From: a bacterium
Lineage (GTDB): Bacteria; Bacteroidota; Bacteroidia; Cytophagales; Cyclobacteriaceae
DNA: 64,000 bases
NCBI GenBank assembly: GCA_024743255.1
Contig: JANSWY010000004.1
Coordinates: 1-64,000 of the forward strand
Direction of reading: 5' to 3'
Shown: in pieces, positions 1 through 7,889 of the stretch
Layout of the letters: each line of letters begins with the position of its first letter
Position numbering within the stretch: position 1 is the stretch's first letter
Translations under genes and position numbers: made by a program
Notes under the pieces: model-generated
What the model was told of the DNA's origin: nothing
The model's input: only the letters and a program-made list of their open reading frames with translations
Database searches by the model: none

Positions 1-2
1 GG

Positions 3-401
3 TCCTATACTTTCAGGACTTTTAAAAAGGTGAACCCTGATGCAAAGCCTGGTGATGTAGTACTTTCTCAAGAAGCGAATTCTAAAGGTCCTGTGCTGGT
101 ACAAACATTGGGTCTTACTCTGCAGCAATTTGATGTTAAAATTTCCAAATCAACAGATACTGACCTATCTGATAGCTTAAGTCTTGAGTTTCTAGACTCT
201 CAAAAAATTGTTGAAGCAGCTTTCAAAGAATTAAATCCCCAAAGTAATGTTTCTAATGAAGATATGGCCAGCATTTTATGTATAGCAACAGCAATTGCAA
301 TCGAAGACAAAAAAGAAACTCTGGACCCGACAGCCGCCTTTGGATTGGCGGTTATGGGATTTATTGAGGGGACCAAGACTATGCCAGCGGTAATTGAGTA
401 A
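3..401 (+). CDS. C-terminal part of a hypothetical protein (5' end outside window)
   Basis: The reading frame is open back to the left edge, so the GTG at 30 is probably not the true start and the gene begins before the window. About 132 residues are visible; they are acidic, without a membrane segment or signal peptide, and the second half (residues from about SNEDMASILC on) looks helical. I recognise no domain. It ends about 120 bases before a DUF4157 gene on the same strand, which might make it part of the same locus, but nothing in the sequence proves this. Confidence 0.5.
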   Translation, partial: SYTFRTFKKVNPDAKPGDVVLSQEANSKGPVLVQTLGLTLQQFDVKISKSTDTDLSDSLSLEFLDSQKIVEAAFKELNPQSNVSNEDMASILCIATAIAIEDKKETLDPTAAFGLAVMGFIEGTKTMPAVIE

Positions 402-520
402 TTGTTATTTAAATCAATCAGTATTTCCGAGGTTATTAATAGTGAATCTGAATACTAATGAACCAAATAATTAGTAACTTTTCGTTAATTAGGCCAGTAA
501 TCAACTCATAGAATAGTCAA

Positions 521-1006
521 ATGAACACCTTTCAAGAAAAAAATAATCAGCCCAAAAACCAATCAGCATCTTCCTCTGATAAGGCATCAAATTCCAAATC
601 AACATTTACGGATAATCGAACTGAAGCATCTCAGGCCGCTCAGTTAAAGGCAATGGCTGAAGAAAGCGCTGTTCAGAGAGTAGAAAATAATACAGGTCTC
701 CCTGATAATTTGAAGTCTGGAATGGAAAACCTTTCAGGGATGAGTCTTGAAAATGTGAAGGTGCATTACAATTCATCGAAACCAGCTGCAGTACAAGCTC
801 ATGCATATGCGCAGGGGACCGACATACACCTGGCCCAGGGACAAGAAAAACACTTACCACATGAGTTAGGGCATGTTGTTCAGCAAGCTCAGGGAAGAGT
901 GCAGCCAACTACGAGTGTGAATGGATTGCCGGTAAATGATAACCCCGCACTTGAGAGTGAAGCAGATGCACTTGGTGCAAAAGCAGTGTCAAAAGGCCAG
1001 GCTTAA
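521..1006 (+). CDS. Stand-alone DUF4157 (HExxH) protein
   Basis: A 161-residue soluble protein. Residues 1-55 are polar and probably disordered (rich in Ser, Asn, Gln); residues 59-130 match the DUF4157 pattern: LPDNLKSGMENLSGMSLENV, a VHY/AHAYAQGTDIHLA stretch and the zincin-like motif HELGH at 114-118 followed by VVQQ. In this family the domain usually sits at the head of large polymorphic or contractile-injection-system toxins. Here the protein stops about 30 residues after the motif, with no toxin domain. No signal peptide is seen. Zinc binding is expected from the HExxH motif; peptidase activity is not established for the family. Confidence 0.85.
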   Translation: MNTFQEKNNQPKNQSASSSDKASNSKSTFTDNRTEASQAAQLKAMAEESAVQRVENNTGLPDNLKSGMENLSGMSLENVKVHYNSSKPAAVQAHAYAQGTDIHLAQGQEKHLPHELGHVVQQAQGRVQPTTSVNGLPVNDNPALESEADALGAKAVSKGQA

Positions 1007-1065
1007 GTTGCAATCAGACAAAACTTACAATACGAATCATCCCAACCTCTAATGAAGCAAGCAAA

Positions 1066-1731
1066 ATGAAATACGTTCTGTTTACAGTAGCCGCAGTACT
1101 ACTATTGGCGGTTACGATATTTTTTATTCAGATTTCTTATGTTGGAGATTTTTCAATGAAAGAAATTGTATCCGATATTGAGTACGAGAGAATGGAGGTA
1201 GGTAGGCTGGTTGACTCAACATTTACGCGCAAGACCAATTTAGATTCTCTTGTAACCTATAAGACAATTGATTCATATGGGAATGTGAAAACTGTAAGAT
1301 TCGGTGGAGCACTATCTTTGGACAGAATGCATATTAATAAGCAGGAGAATTCAGAATACCCCATATATGAAATAAATAATACGAATAAAGTCATTCTCTC
1401 AGTTTTTGGTGAAGGACAGTGGGACTGGATAGCTGCTAAGGTTGTTGTTGACAAGACAACCTTAAAATTATTAGAAATTCAATTTGATCATAAACAGGAA
1501 ACTCCCGGACTGGGGGGTGTTATCACCACACGTAAATTCAGGTCACAGTTTGTTGGGAGCAAACTTGATCTTACTGGGAACTCATATTCATTGCAATACT
1601 CAGACTCAGTTTTAATCGCAGGTAACTATAAAATAGATGGGATATCAGGCGCTACAATTACCAGCAAAGGTGTAATCAATATGCTAAACGATGGATTAAG
1701 AGTTTACAAGGAGTATCTTGTAGAAGATTAA
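1066..1731 (+). CDS. Orphan NqrC-like FMN-binding protein
   Basis: A 221-residue protein with one N-terminal membrane anchor (about residues 4-24) and a periplasmic FMN-binding domain. It shares with NqrC/RnfG the ETPGLGG stretch (145-151) and the flavinylation motif DGISGAT (191-197), where ApbE would attach FMN to Thr197 through a phosphoester. Length is somewhat short for NqrC (about 250). None of the other five Nqr subunits is nearby, so this is a paralogue working outside the sodium pump, perhaps carrying electrons across the inner membrane to the periplasm. The role is inferred; the FMN-binding fold is well supported. Confidence 0.8.
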   Translation: MKYVLFTVAAVLLLAVTIFFIQISYVGDFSMKEIVSDIEYERMEVGRLVDSTFTRKTNLDSLVTYKTIDSYGNVKTVRFGGALSLDRMHINKQENSEYPIYEINNTNKVILSVFGEGQWDWIAAKVVVDKTTLKLLEIQFDHKQETPGLGGVITTRKFRSQFVGSKLDLTGNSYSLQYSDSVLIAGNYKIDGISGATITSKGVINMLNDGLRVYKEYLVED

Positions 1732-1753
1732 TTACACCTTATCGCATCAAGAG

Positions 1754-2383
1754 ATGATCAATAAAATAGTATTCCTGATATCATTCTTAATGATTTCAGT
1801 TGGCTCTTTCGGCCAATCAAATGAGACGGATGAAAACAACTTCTGGAAAAGAGTATTCCTGCCTTCCATCGATGTTGGGTATCAAATACCCAATTCAAGC
1901 CTTCTGGAAGGTTCAGTGAGGTTTGGTACTTCAATTGAATACAGAGTCAAGAACAACAATGATTTCTTCATTCGACTTAATTATGATACTTACGGAGCTC
2001 GATATAATCTTTCTACAATCGGGAATGCTAACAATAGTATTACCAACAGTATTCAGGGTACAGTCCAATTCACTGATTTTCTGATCGCTCCAGGCTATCG
2101 TCTGGGTGATAACACCTGGAGAATTATGTTTTCAGTAATGCCAGGAATTAAACTTTATGAATTCCCTACTGCTACCATTGATGGTCAGCAAGTTGTTGTA
2201 AGCCAGGAAGGTAAATCGGTATTTACGACCTCAGCATTAACCACACTGGAATACTATTTTGATGAGAAATCTGCTTTCACAATAAGCTTATTCCAAAATC
2301 AGGTTTGGAAGGAAGTCGATTTCTGGGGAGATGGCGGATCGGCGGTTGGTTTTTCTATTGGGTTTATTACTTCGTTGATGTAG
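1754..2383 (+). CDS. Probable outer-membrane beta-barrel protein
   Basis: A 209-residue protein with an N-terminal signal peptide (MINKIVFLISFLMISVGSFG, cleavage after about residue 20). The mature part consists of alternating polar/hydrophobic strands with many aromatic residues and ends near a hydrophobic strand (AVGFSIGFITSLM), as in small porin-like barrels of Bacteroidota. It starts 22 bases after the NqrC-like gene on the same strand, so the two may be cotranscribed. No specific family is recognised and the function is unknown. Confidence 0.6.
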   Translation: MINKIVFLISFLMISVGSFGQSNETDENNFWKRVFLPSIDVGYQIPNSSLLEGSVRFGTSIEYRVKNNNDFFIRLNYDTYGARYNLSTIGNANNSITNSIQGTVQFTDFLIAPGYRLGDNTWRIMFSVMPGIKLYEFPTATIDGQQVVVSQEGKSVFTTSALTTLEYYFDEKSAFTISLFQNQVWKEVDFWGDGGSAVGFSIGFITSLM

Positions 2384-2409
2384 CAGTTTATTTGGTTAAG
2401 TAAGTACAA

Positions 2410-2820
2410 ATGGCAAATAAAGTATTATGGTATCATCATTGGGACTGGAAAACGATAGCTTTAACAAGCATTATCTTAATTGCAGCACTCCTCCTTTTTA
2501 CATTATTTTTTCTGCCCGACATTACTCGAGAATGGAAGCTCTCAAGATTTAAAGGTGAGAACATAGGTTTTATTACCAACGTCAAAGAAAATGACATGAT
2601 AAGGCAGAGCCAATATGGTAGTTATAATGCTATAGACTCTTATGAGGTATCTTATCAATATTATGTAAACGGAGCTTCGTATTTTGGGCGAGAAAAGATT
2701 CAGGGATCCAGGCAGAATTCTCTTCGTCTAAAAAAAATTATGAGTAACGAGCGCAAAGTTGTAGTCAAATATTACATAAGCAGGCCTAAAAGATCCATGT
2801 TAGACTTAGATGGCAAATAA
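2410..2820 (+). CDS. Small membrane protein, DUF3592-like
   Basis: A 136-residue protein with one strong membrane segment at about residues 16-35 and a basic-aromatic extramembrane domain. The pattern 'SYEVSYQYYVNGASYFG', followed by a basic region and 'VVVKYYISRPKRSML', is reminiscent of DUF3592, in which a beta domain follows the membrane helix. It lies 26 bases downstream of the barrel-like gene. Function is unknown and the family assignment is a pattern-level guess. Confidence 0.55.
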   Translation: MANKVLWYHHWDWKTIALTSIILIAALLLFTLFFLPDITREWKLSRFKGENIGFITNVKENDMIRQSQYGSYNAIDSYEVSYQYYVNGASYFGREKIQGSRQNSLRLKKIMSNERKVVVKYYISRPKRSMLDLDGK

Positions 2821-2846
2821 TTATAAACTCTTTAACTCGAGGCTTC

Positions 2847-3701
2847 TTATTGCGTATTTATATCACTCTTACCATGCCTCACCATCAAAAGTCCTGAAGC
2901 TATTATCAGTGTTAGAATAATATTAACCCCATAAATAATTAACCTCTGTTCAACATTTTCTGACACCTCCGGAAATGCGGTAAGAATGATATTTGTTGAA
3001 GCATTAAAAGAGGCATGAAGAAGAATGGCAATAATCAGACTTCCATTTGTTCGTAAGAAGATGAAGGAAAAGATAAATGTCTGAGCTGTGATGTTCAAAA
3101 CGTATAACCCAATGGTTAATGCACTTACTTCGAAAACCGAGGGAATTGCAGCTCCTGGGAAGGTGAAAGAAGCGGTGTGCCAAAACGCCCAAACCAGTCC
3201 TAAAATCAAGCTGCTGGTGTAAATGTTATATTTCTTTAAAAGTTCTGGTAGCATAAAACCTCTCCATCCCAATTCTTCCATTAATGGACCAAATGGTAAT
3301 GCAACTAGCAGATATAGTGGAATCATTTTTAAGCTCTCTTTCAATTCGATTTGCCCCAATTCCAAGCCGAATAGTGTTGAGCTAAAAACAGAAATGAGAT
3401 ACAAGGAAGACGGTAAAATTAGGATGATCAAATACCACTTGAAATGAACCTTAAAAGATCTGAATTTTCTGAGAAGTTCATAGACAGCTTGCTTGCCATC
3501 TGTAAAACCAACAATGATGATGGCAGTAATAGATGGACCAAATCCTCCTGGAATTCCTATTAAGGCAAGCACTGGGAAAGTACCTTCCTCAGCATTTAGA
3601 ATGGCTTGATAACATGGGTATAAAAAGCACCATGAAATCAGATAGTTTAGAAAGACATAAAAAATTAGCTTATTGTTCGCTACGGTTTGGGTTAGTGACA
3701 T
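2847..3701 (-). CDS. CPBP family intramembrane glutamic protease
   Basis: A 284-residue protein with about eight hydrophobic segments. The Abi/CPBP (CAAX-protease-like, Rce1) motifs are present: EELGWRGF at 142-149 (tandem Glu plus Arg147), WHTASF with His175, and HASFNAS near residue 229. These residues form the membrane-embedded catalytic site in Rce1-like enzymes. Substrate is unknown. It is convergent with the DUF3592-like gene and divergent from the thioredoxin-fold gene. A second, unrelated-in-detail CPBP gene lies at 10.3-11.1 kb. Confidence 0.88.
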   Translation of the reverse strand: MSLTQTVANNKLIFYVFLNYLISWCFLYPCYQAILNAEEGTFPVLALIGIPGGFGPSITAIIIVGFTDGKQAVYELLRKFRSFKVHFKWYLIILILPSSLYLISVFSSTLFGLELGQIELKESLKMIPLYLLVALPFGPLMEELGWRGFMLPELLKKYNIYTSSLILGLVWAFWHTASFTFPGAAIPSVFEVSALTIGLYVLNITAQTFIFSFIFLRTNGSLIIAILLHASFNASTNIILTAFPEVSENVEQRLIIYGVNIILTLIIASGLLMVRHGKSDINTQ

Positions 3702-3844
3702 GAAGTTTATTTTTAGAGATGCAGCAAATCCTTGATAGTTGCAATAGTTCTGAACATTTGGATTAATGAGATCAGAATTGGTCTTTCCGAGATATTGATT
3801 AATTTAAACATCGTTTTATAAGCACACCAGTCAAGAATTTATAT

Positions 3845-5269
3845 ATGACCAAGTCCTTCAAAGTTTCCATATTGACAATAGCTATATTGTTATGTTCCAT
3901 AAGTATTTCATTAAGCCAATCCAATCAAGACGGGTATAGAATAGATATAACCCTCGAGGGCTGGGAGGAAAAAGAAGCCTTTTTGGGTTACTATGTTGGG
4001 AGTAAGACCTATGTTGAGGATACTGCGGCAGTAAATAACGGCCGAGTCATATTTGAAGGTAACCAAAACCTTACATCAGGAATGTACTTTCTTTATGCAC
4101 CAAATGGTATTTTCATGGAATTCCTGATAAGTAATCAAAGGAAGTTTAGTCTATACACGAGGCAGGACGATCTGATCAAAAGTATGATAGTAACTGGCTC
4201 TTTGGACAATGACTTATTCTTTAATTACCAAAAGACATTGAGCGAATACCGGGAAGAAGCCCAAAAGTATTCAGATACATATAAAAACTCGACTGGCCGG
4301 GATAGCATTCAGGCTGGGGAAAAGTTAATAGAGATCAATGCAGCAGTAAAGGATTTTCAAAGAAGTGAGCAAACAAAAAATGCCGGGACTTTCTATTCAC
4401 AGGTATTGGCACAAATTATTAGACCTGAAGTGGAAGAGGCTCCCGCAAACTATTCGGAGGAACGAAAAAAGGATTACCAATACAGAATTTACAAAAGTAG
4501 GTTTTGGGAAGGCACGGACTTTACCAATCCGGGCACAGTCAAGACGCCAATGTTCGATCCAAAACTCAATGAGTATTTCGATAAATTGGTTTATCAGCAA
4601 GCAGACTCACTTAGTCTTGAACTTGATAAAATGCTTTCGATGGAAATGGATACTGCTGTCTTCAGATACTTAGTAGTGACACTCACTAATAAGTATGCGA
4701 CTTCCAAAATGATGGGAGTAGATGCTGTTTATGTTTATATGATTGACAATTACTACAGCACTGGGAAAGCATATTGGATTGATGACGCAACTTTAACCCG
4801 AATGGAACAAAATAGTGAGCGTCTTAAGCCTTTACTCCTTGGGCAAGTAGCTCCAGTTTTTAGAGCTGAAAATCTTCAAGGCGAAACGGTGATGAATGCT
4901 TTAACACTTACCGATAAAGATTACAAAATTTTGTTTTTCTATGATAGTGATTGCGGACATTGCAAGAAGGCCATTCCTAAATTGATGGCTGCATTTGATG
5001 AATTAAAGAAGAAAAATGTTTCTGCTGATGTGATTACAATGAATCTTTCAGAAGATCGAGATGATTGGACAAATTTCTTAGCAACATACAATGTAACTGG
5101 CCAGAATTTGAGTGATCTCAAAGGGGTATCCAACGCGGGATATTACTATTACGTAGACTCAACGCCTCAGATTTACATACTGGATAAAGACAATAAAATC
5201 ATTGCTAAGAAGCTGTCTGCAGAATATGTAGATGATTTTATAATGGATTACATCAAAGCAAATGAATAA
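3845..5269 (+). CDS. Secreted thioredoxin-fold protein (TlpA-like)
   Basis: A 474-residue exported protein. A signal peptide (about residues 1-24) is followed by a DUF4369-like beta domain (about 28-125: DGYRIDITLEGWEEKEAFLGY...), a long helical middle region (about 130-330, DUF5106-like) and a C-terminal thioredoxin domain (about 335-474) with active site CGHC at 370-373 and the cis-proline region DSTPQIYILD. Such proteins act as thiol-disulfide oxidoreductases in the periplasm of Bacteroidota; substrate unknown. It is a single gene followed by a hairpin, and is convergent with the NTF2-like gene. Confidence 0.85.
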   Translation: MTKSFKVSILTIAILLCSISISLSQSNQDGYRIDITLEGWEEKEAFLGYYVGSKTYVEDTAAVNNGRVIFEGNQNLTSGMYFLYAPNGIFMEFLISNQRKFSLYTRQDDLIKSMIVTGSLDNDLFFNYQKTLSEYREEAQKYSDTYKNSTGRDSIQAGEKLIEINAAVKDFQRSEQTKNAGTFYSQVLAQIIRPEVEEAPANYSEERKKDYQYRIYKSRFWEGTDFTNPGTVKTPMFDPKLNEYFDKLVYQQADSLSLELDKMLSMEMDTAVFRYLVVTLTNKYATSKMMGVDAVYVYMIDNYYSTGKAYWIDDATLTRMEQNSERLKPLLLGQVAPVFRAENLQGETVMNALTLTDKDYKILFFYDSDCGHCKKAIPKLMAAFDELKKKNVSADVITMNLSEDRDDWTNFLATYNVTGQNLSDLKGVSNAGYYYYVDSTPQIYILDKDNKIIAKKLSAEYVDDFIMDYIKANE

Positions 5270-5274
5270 TAAAC

Positions 5275-5308
5275 GGGAATCTTCGAATGAGTACTCTCAA
5301 AGATTCCC
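5275..5308. terminator. Hairpin between convergent genes
   Basis: A perfect 9-bp inverted repeat, GGGAATCTT (5275-5283) and AAGATTCCC (5300-5308), with a 16-nt loop that itself contains the palindrome GAGTACTC. It sits just after the stop codon of the thioredoxin-fold gene. There is no good T tract, so termination in either direction is likely but not certain. Confidence 0.5.
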
Positions 5309-5359
5309 TGATAGTTGTCCTGATATTTGAGTTTGGATAAGTTTAACTAGCCAGTAAGG

Positions 5360-5749
5360 TTATTCTAAAAGATGCTCCAGGTGCCAAATCTTGGAAACGA
5401 TCTTCCAACCACTTTCACCGTGTACAAAACCGAGATGATCAACAAACACATTTTTATGTGCTCGGATTCTAATTTTTACCGTAGCACAATATGTTGAGAG
5501 CCAATCGACCATTAAGATTTCATATTCAGGTTCTTGTCCAACACTGGCAGGAGAGACCCTACCACCAACGTCTTTACTGAAACTGGCAATTGTCTCCACA
5601 AAAACTTTACCCTCGTCCACATCAAATAGACTTGAGCTTTCGTGAAATACTTCGTTTAGTAATTTGGTGTCACAGTAATGCAGGGCATCAAAATATGTTT
5701 GGACTGCCTTCAATAAGCCATTAACTGGATCAGCTTGTTGTTTTTGCAT
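5360..5749 (-). CDS. NTF2-like (lumazine-binding-like) protein
   Basis: A 129-residue soluble protein matching the SnoaL/NTF2-like 'putative lumazine-binding' pattern: an N-terminal helix VQTYFDALHYCDTKLLNEVF, an SSLFD strand, and the closing 'HGESGWKIVSKIWH' strands. The family has a cone-shaped alpha+beta fold and includes many uncharacterised enzymes of small-molecule metabolism. It lies 46 bases downstream of the NIPSNAP gene, forming a two-gene operon divergent from a LysR regulator, so it is probably part of that regulator's target set. Confidence 0.75.
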   Translation of the reverse strand: MQKQQADPVNGLLKAVQTYFDALHYCDTKLLNEVFHESSSLFDVDEGKVFVETIASFSKDVGGRVSPASVGQEPEYEILMVDWLSTYCATVKIRIRAHKNVFVDHLGFVHGESGWKIVSKIWHLEHLLE

Positions 5750-5795
5750 AATATTTAGAGTTTAGAAATTATGATTTAGGATTTTTAACATTACG

Positions 5796-6125
5796 TCAGG
5801 TTCTTGCTTTTTCAGTAAAACCTTCAAATAGTGGTTTCATAAAGCTTCTTTCATAGCTGATGATACATCGGTTATTTTTTGCTTCGTTCATAACTTTCTG
5901 ACAGTGGTCATTCTTCAGAAATTCCATCCGATAAACCCCATAGTCAGCCAACGATGGAAAGGAAAAAGAAGCATAGGCAATGTTGTTTGGCCCTTCATGT
6001 GGAAGTAAGTAACCGTGGTGATCTCCACCTATTTTGTTGACCAGGTCAATCCATTCTTTAGCATACTTTTCAAATTCTTTTAGCTTATATGGATCGATCT
6101 GATATTTTAAGAAGCATGTTATCAT
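5796..6125 (-). CDS. NIPSNAP family protein
   Basis: A 109-residue protein with the ferredoxin-like NIPSNAP fold: first strand ITCFLKYQIDPYKLKEFEKY, a middle GGDHHGYLLPHEGPNNIAYA segment and a Y-R-MEFLKND helix. Bacterial NIPSNAP proteins are small dimeric alpha+beta barrel proteins of unclear enzymatic role, often in regulated stress or catabolic operons. It is the first gene of a leftward two-gene operon; the divergent LysR gene about 150 bases away probably controls it. Confidence 0.8.
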   Translation of the reverse strand: MITCFLKYQIDPYKLKEFEKYAKEWIDLVNKIGGDHHGYLLPHEGPNNIAYASFSFPSLADYGVYRMEFLKNDHCQKVMNEAKNNRCIISYERSFMKPLFEGFTEKART

Positions 6126-6165
6126 TTTGTTGAGTTTTAATTCATATGTGTAGTTCTCCTCAAAC

Positions 6166-6238
6166 TTGACTCTTCGAATTCACTATAATTACTTTTGAAA
6201 TTGAATTTTATTGATGGTCTTGATGAAATAATTTCAAA
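6166..6238 (+). promoter_or_regulatory. LysR promoter with overlapping inverted repeat
   Basis: A Bacteroidota-type promoter can be read: TTG at 6166-6168, a 21-bp spacer, and TACTTTTG (TAnnTTTG) at 6190-6197. A perfect 9-bp inverted repeat, TTTGAAATT (6194-6202) and AATTTCAAA (6230-6238), begins inside the -7 element. This is a plausible binding site for the LysR protein encoded downstream, giving autoregulation and control of the divergent NIPSNAP operon. The promoter follows the published consensus; the operator role is inference. Confidence 0.5.
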
Positions 6239-6272
6239 TTAGAATGCCAGAATATTTCTTAATTTCAAGGTG

Positions 6273-7187
6273 ATGGAATTGAAGTATTTAAAACTGGTAA
6301 AGACAATTGCCGATGAAGGCAATATCTCTAAATCTGCTGGCAGGCTTTTTTTAACACAATCTGCTCTCAGTCATCAATTGAAAGACTTTGAAGAACGAAT
6401 TGGAATCAAGGTATTTATTAGATCCAGAAACGATTGGAAACTCACCAAGGAAGGTCAGGAGGTTTATGAAATGGCTTGTCAGGTAATCGATAGAATCGAT
6501 GAGGGGATGTCCAGGATAACCAAGATTCAAACAGGATCAAGAGGTATGATCAAATTAGGAACAGAGTGTTACTCTTTTTACCACGGCTTGCCTGCTTTCA
6601 TCCAAAAAATGAATGTATTGTATCCGGAAATTGATATCAACTTAAATATAGAATCTGGTCAACCTGTAAGCCTTCAACTACTCAACAAAGAATTGGATAT
6701 GTGCATTGTTACCACACCTCTGAGTAATGATCAAATCACTAATTATGAACTGTTTAGTGATGAACTATTTGCATTAATGAGTTCTGAAAATGAATTAGCA
6801 GACAAAGAATATCTGGAACCGACTGACTTTTTGGATCAACATTTAATCATCCATTCCTATCCCATTGAAACTGTTTCTGTTCACAAGCATTTTCTAAAAA
6901 TGAATCAGGTGAATCCAATGAAAATAACAGCTGTACCCATGACTGAAGTAGCCATTGAATTGATTGAAGCGAATATGGGAATAGCCTGTTATTCTAAGTG
7001 GGCTCTAAAGAATTTCAAACTTTCGGAATCTCTCAAATTTGTGCCTTTGGGAAAAAATGGATTAAGGAGAACACATAATTTATCTATCAGAACCGAAGAT
7101 CAAAACAAACAATACATTCAGGATTTTATTGAGAATATCAGAGAGGATACTTTGTTGACTTCATTTAACACAGGTGCTCGTATTTAA
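6273..7187 (+). CDS. LysR family transcriptional regulator
   Basis: 304 residues with the classical N-terminal winged helix-turn-helix (MELKYLKLVKTIADEGNISKS... with the helix 'SAGRLFLTQSALSHQLKDFE') and a C-terminal periplasmic-binding-protein-like effector domain (about 90-295). The ATG at 6273 is preferred over the adjacent GTG at 6270 because LysR proteins typically begin MEL. It is divergent from the NIPSNAP/NTF2-like operon, the usual arrangement for a LysR regulator and its targets. The effector is not predictable from the sequence. Confidence 0.92.
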   Translation: MELKYLKLVKTIADEGNISKSAGRLFLTQSALSHQLKDFEERIGIKVFIRSRNDWKLTKEGQEVYEMACQVIDRIDEGMSRITKIQTGSRGMIKLGTECYSFYHGLPAFIQKMNVLYPEIDINLNIESGQPVSLQLLNKELDMCIVTTPLSNDQITNYELFSDELFALMSSENELADKEYLEPTDFLDQHLIIHSYPIETVSVHKHFLKMNQVNPMKITAVPMTEVAIELIEANMGIACYSKWALKNFKLSESLKFVPLGKNGLRRTHNLSIRTEDQNKQYIQDFIENIREDTLLTSFNTGARI

Positions 7188-7208
7188 TCACCGAATTGCA
7201 ATTCACTT

Positions 7209-7889
7209 TTATCCAAAATGTGTTAATAGTCTACCTCTAAAAGTATTACTAATCGGTAAACACTCACCATTATCAAGTGTTACACTTTCTCTGTCCATAG
7301 ATTGGATGAATTGTCTCGAGATCAAATATGATTTGTGAATTTGAATTAGGTAATCATCAAGGTCGTTTAGAATGTTGTGAAGTGTGATTCTTACCACCAG
7401 GGTGTTGGTTTTGGTATGAACCTTTAGATAATTTCCATATGCCTGTACATATCTTATTTCATTAATGAGGACTTTATGTGTTGTTTGTCCTTCCTTCAAG
7501 AAAATGTAATGGTCTTTGTCTTCATCAGACTCCTTCGAGTTTGGTCGTTCCAATTTTTGAATGGCTTTTAGAAATCGCTCAAATGGTATCGGTTTCAACA
7601 AATAATCCACGACATCATAATTATAGCTTTCTGCCCCGTGTTGTGAATATGCTGTGGTGATTATCACTTTTGGTGGATTAAGAAGCGATTTTAACAAATC
7701 GATTCCAGTCATCTCCGGCATATTGATATCCAGAAAGATTAAATCGACCTGATTGTTTTTGACGAATTGAACAACGTCCAGAGCATTGTCCAACTGCCCG
7801 GAAACTGATAACCCCGGAGTTTTAAGAATGTATTTCTCAATAATTCCTCTGGCAATTGGTTCATCATCAACAATCAAACATTTGATCAT
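7209..7889 (-). CDS. LytTR family response regulator
   Basis: 226 residues. An N-terminal receiver domain has the acidic pair D8-D9, phospho-acceptor Asp54 (IFLDINMPEMTG) and Lys99 (LLKPIPFERF). A C-terminal LytTR DNA-binding domain (about 125-226) has the typical 'DHYIFLKEGQTTHKVLINEI' start and 'IHKSYLIS' strand. The start codon overlaps the stop of the upstream LytS-type kinase by 4 bases, so the two are translationally coupled and form a two-component pair. The gene is last in a leftward operon with a serine hydrolase and a CPBP protease. Confidence 0.93.
   Translation of the reverse strand: MIKCLIVDDEPIARGIIEKYILKTPGLSVSGQLDNALDVVQFVKNNQVDLIFLDINMPEMTGIDLLKSLLNPPKVIITTAYSQHGAESYNYDVVDYLLKPIPFERFLKAIQKLERPNSKESDEDKDHYIFLKEGQTTHKVLINEIRYVQAYGNYLKVHTKTNTLVVRITLHNILNDLDDYLIQIHKSYLISRQFIQSMDRESVTLDNGECLPISNTFRGRLLTHFG

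Noticed and set aside
606-908. A 100-codon minus-strand frame across the DUF4157 gene
   Set aside because: It is antisense to a gene with a clear conserved domain, has no family match by eye and no promoter.
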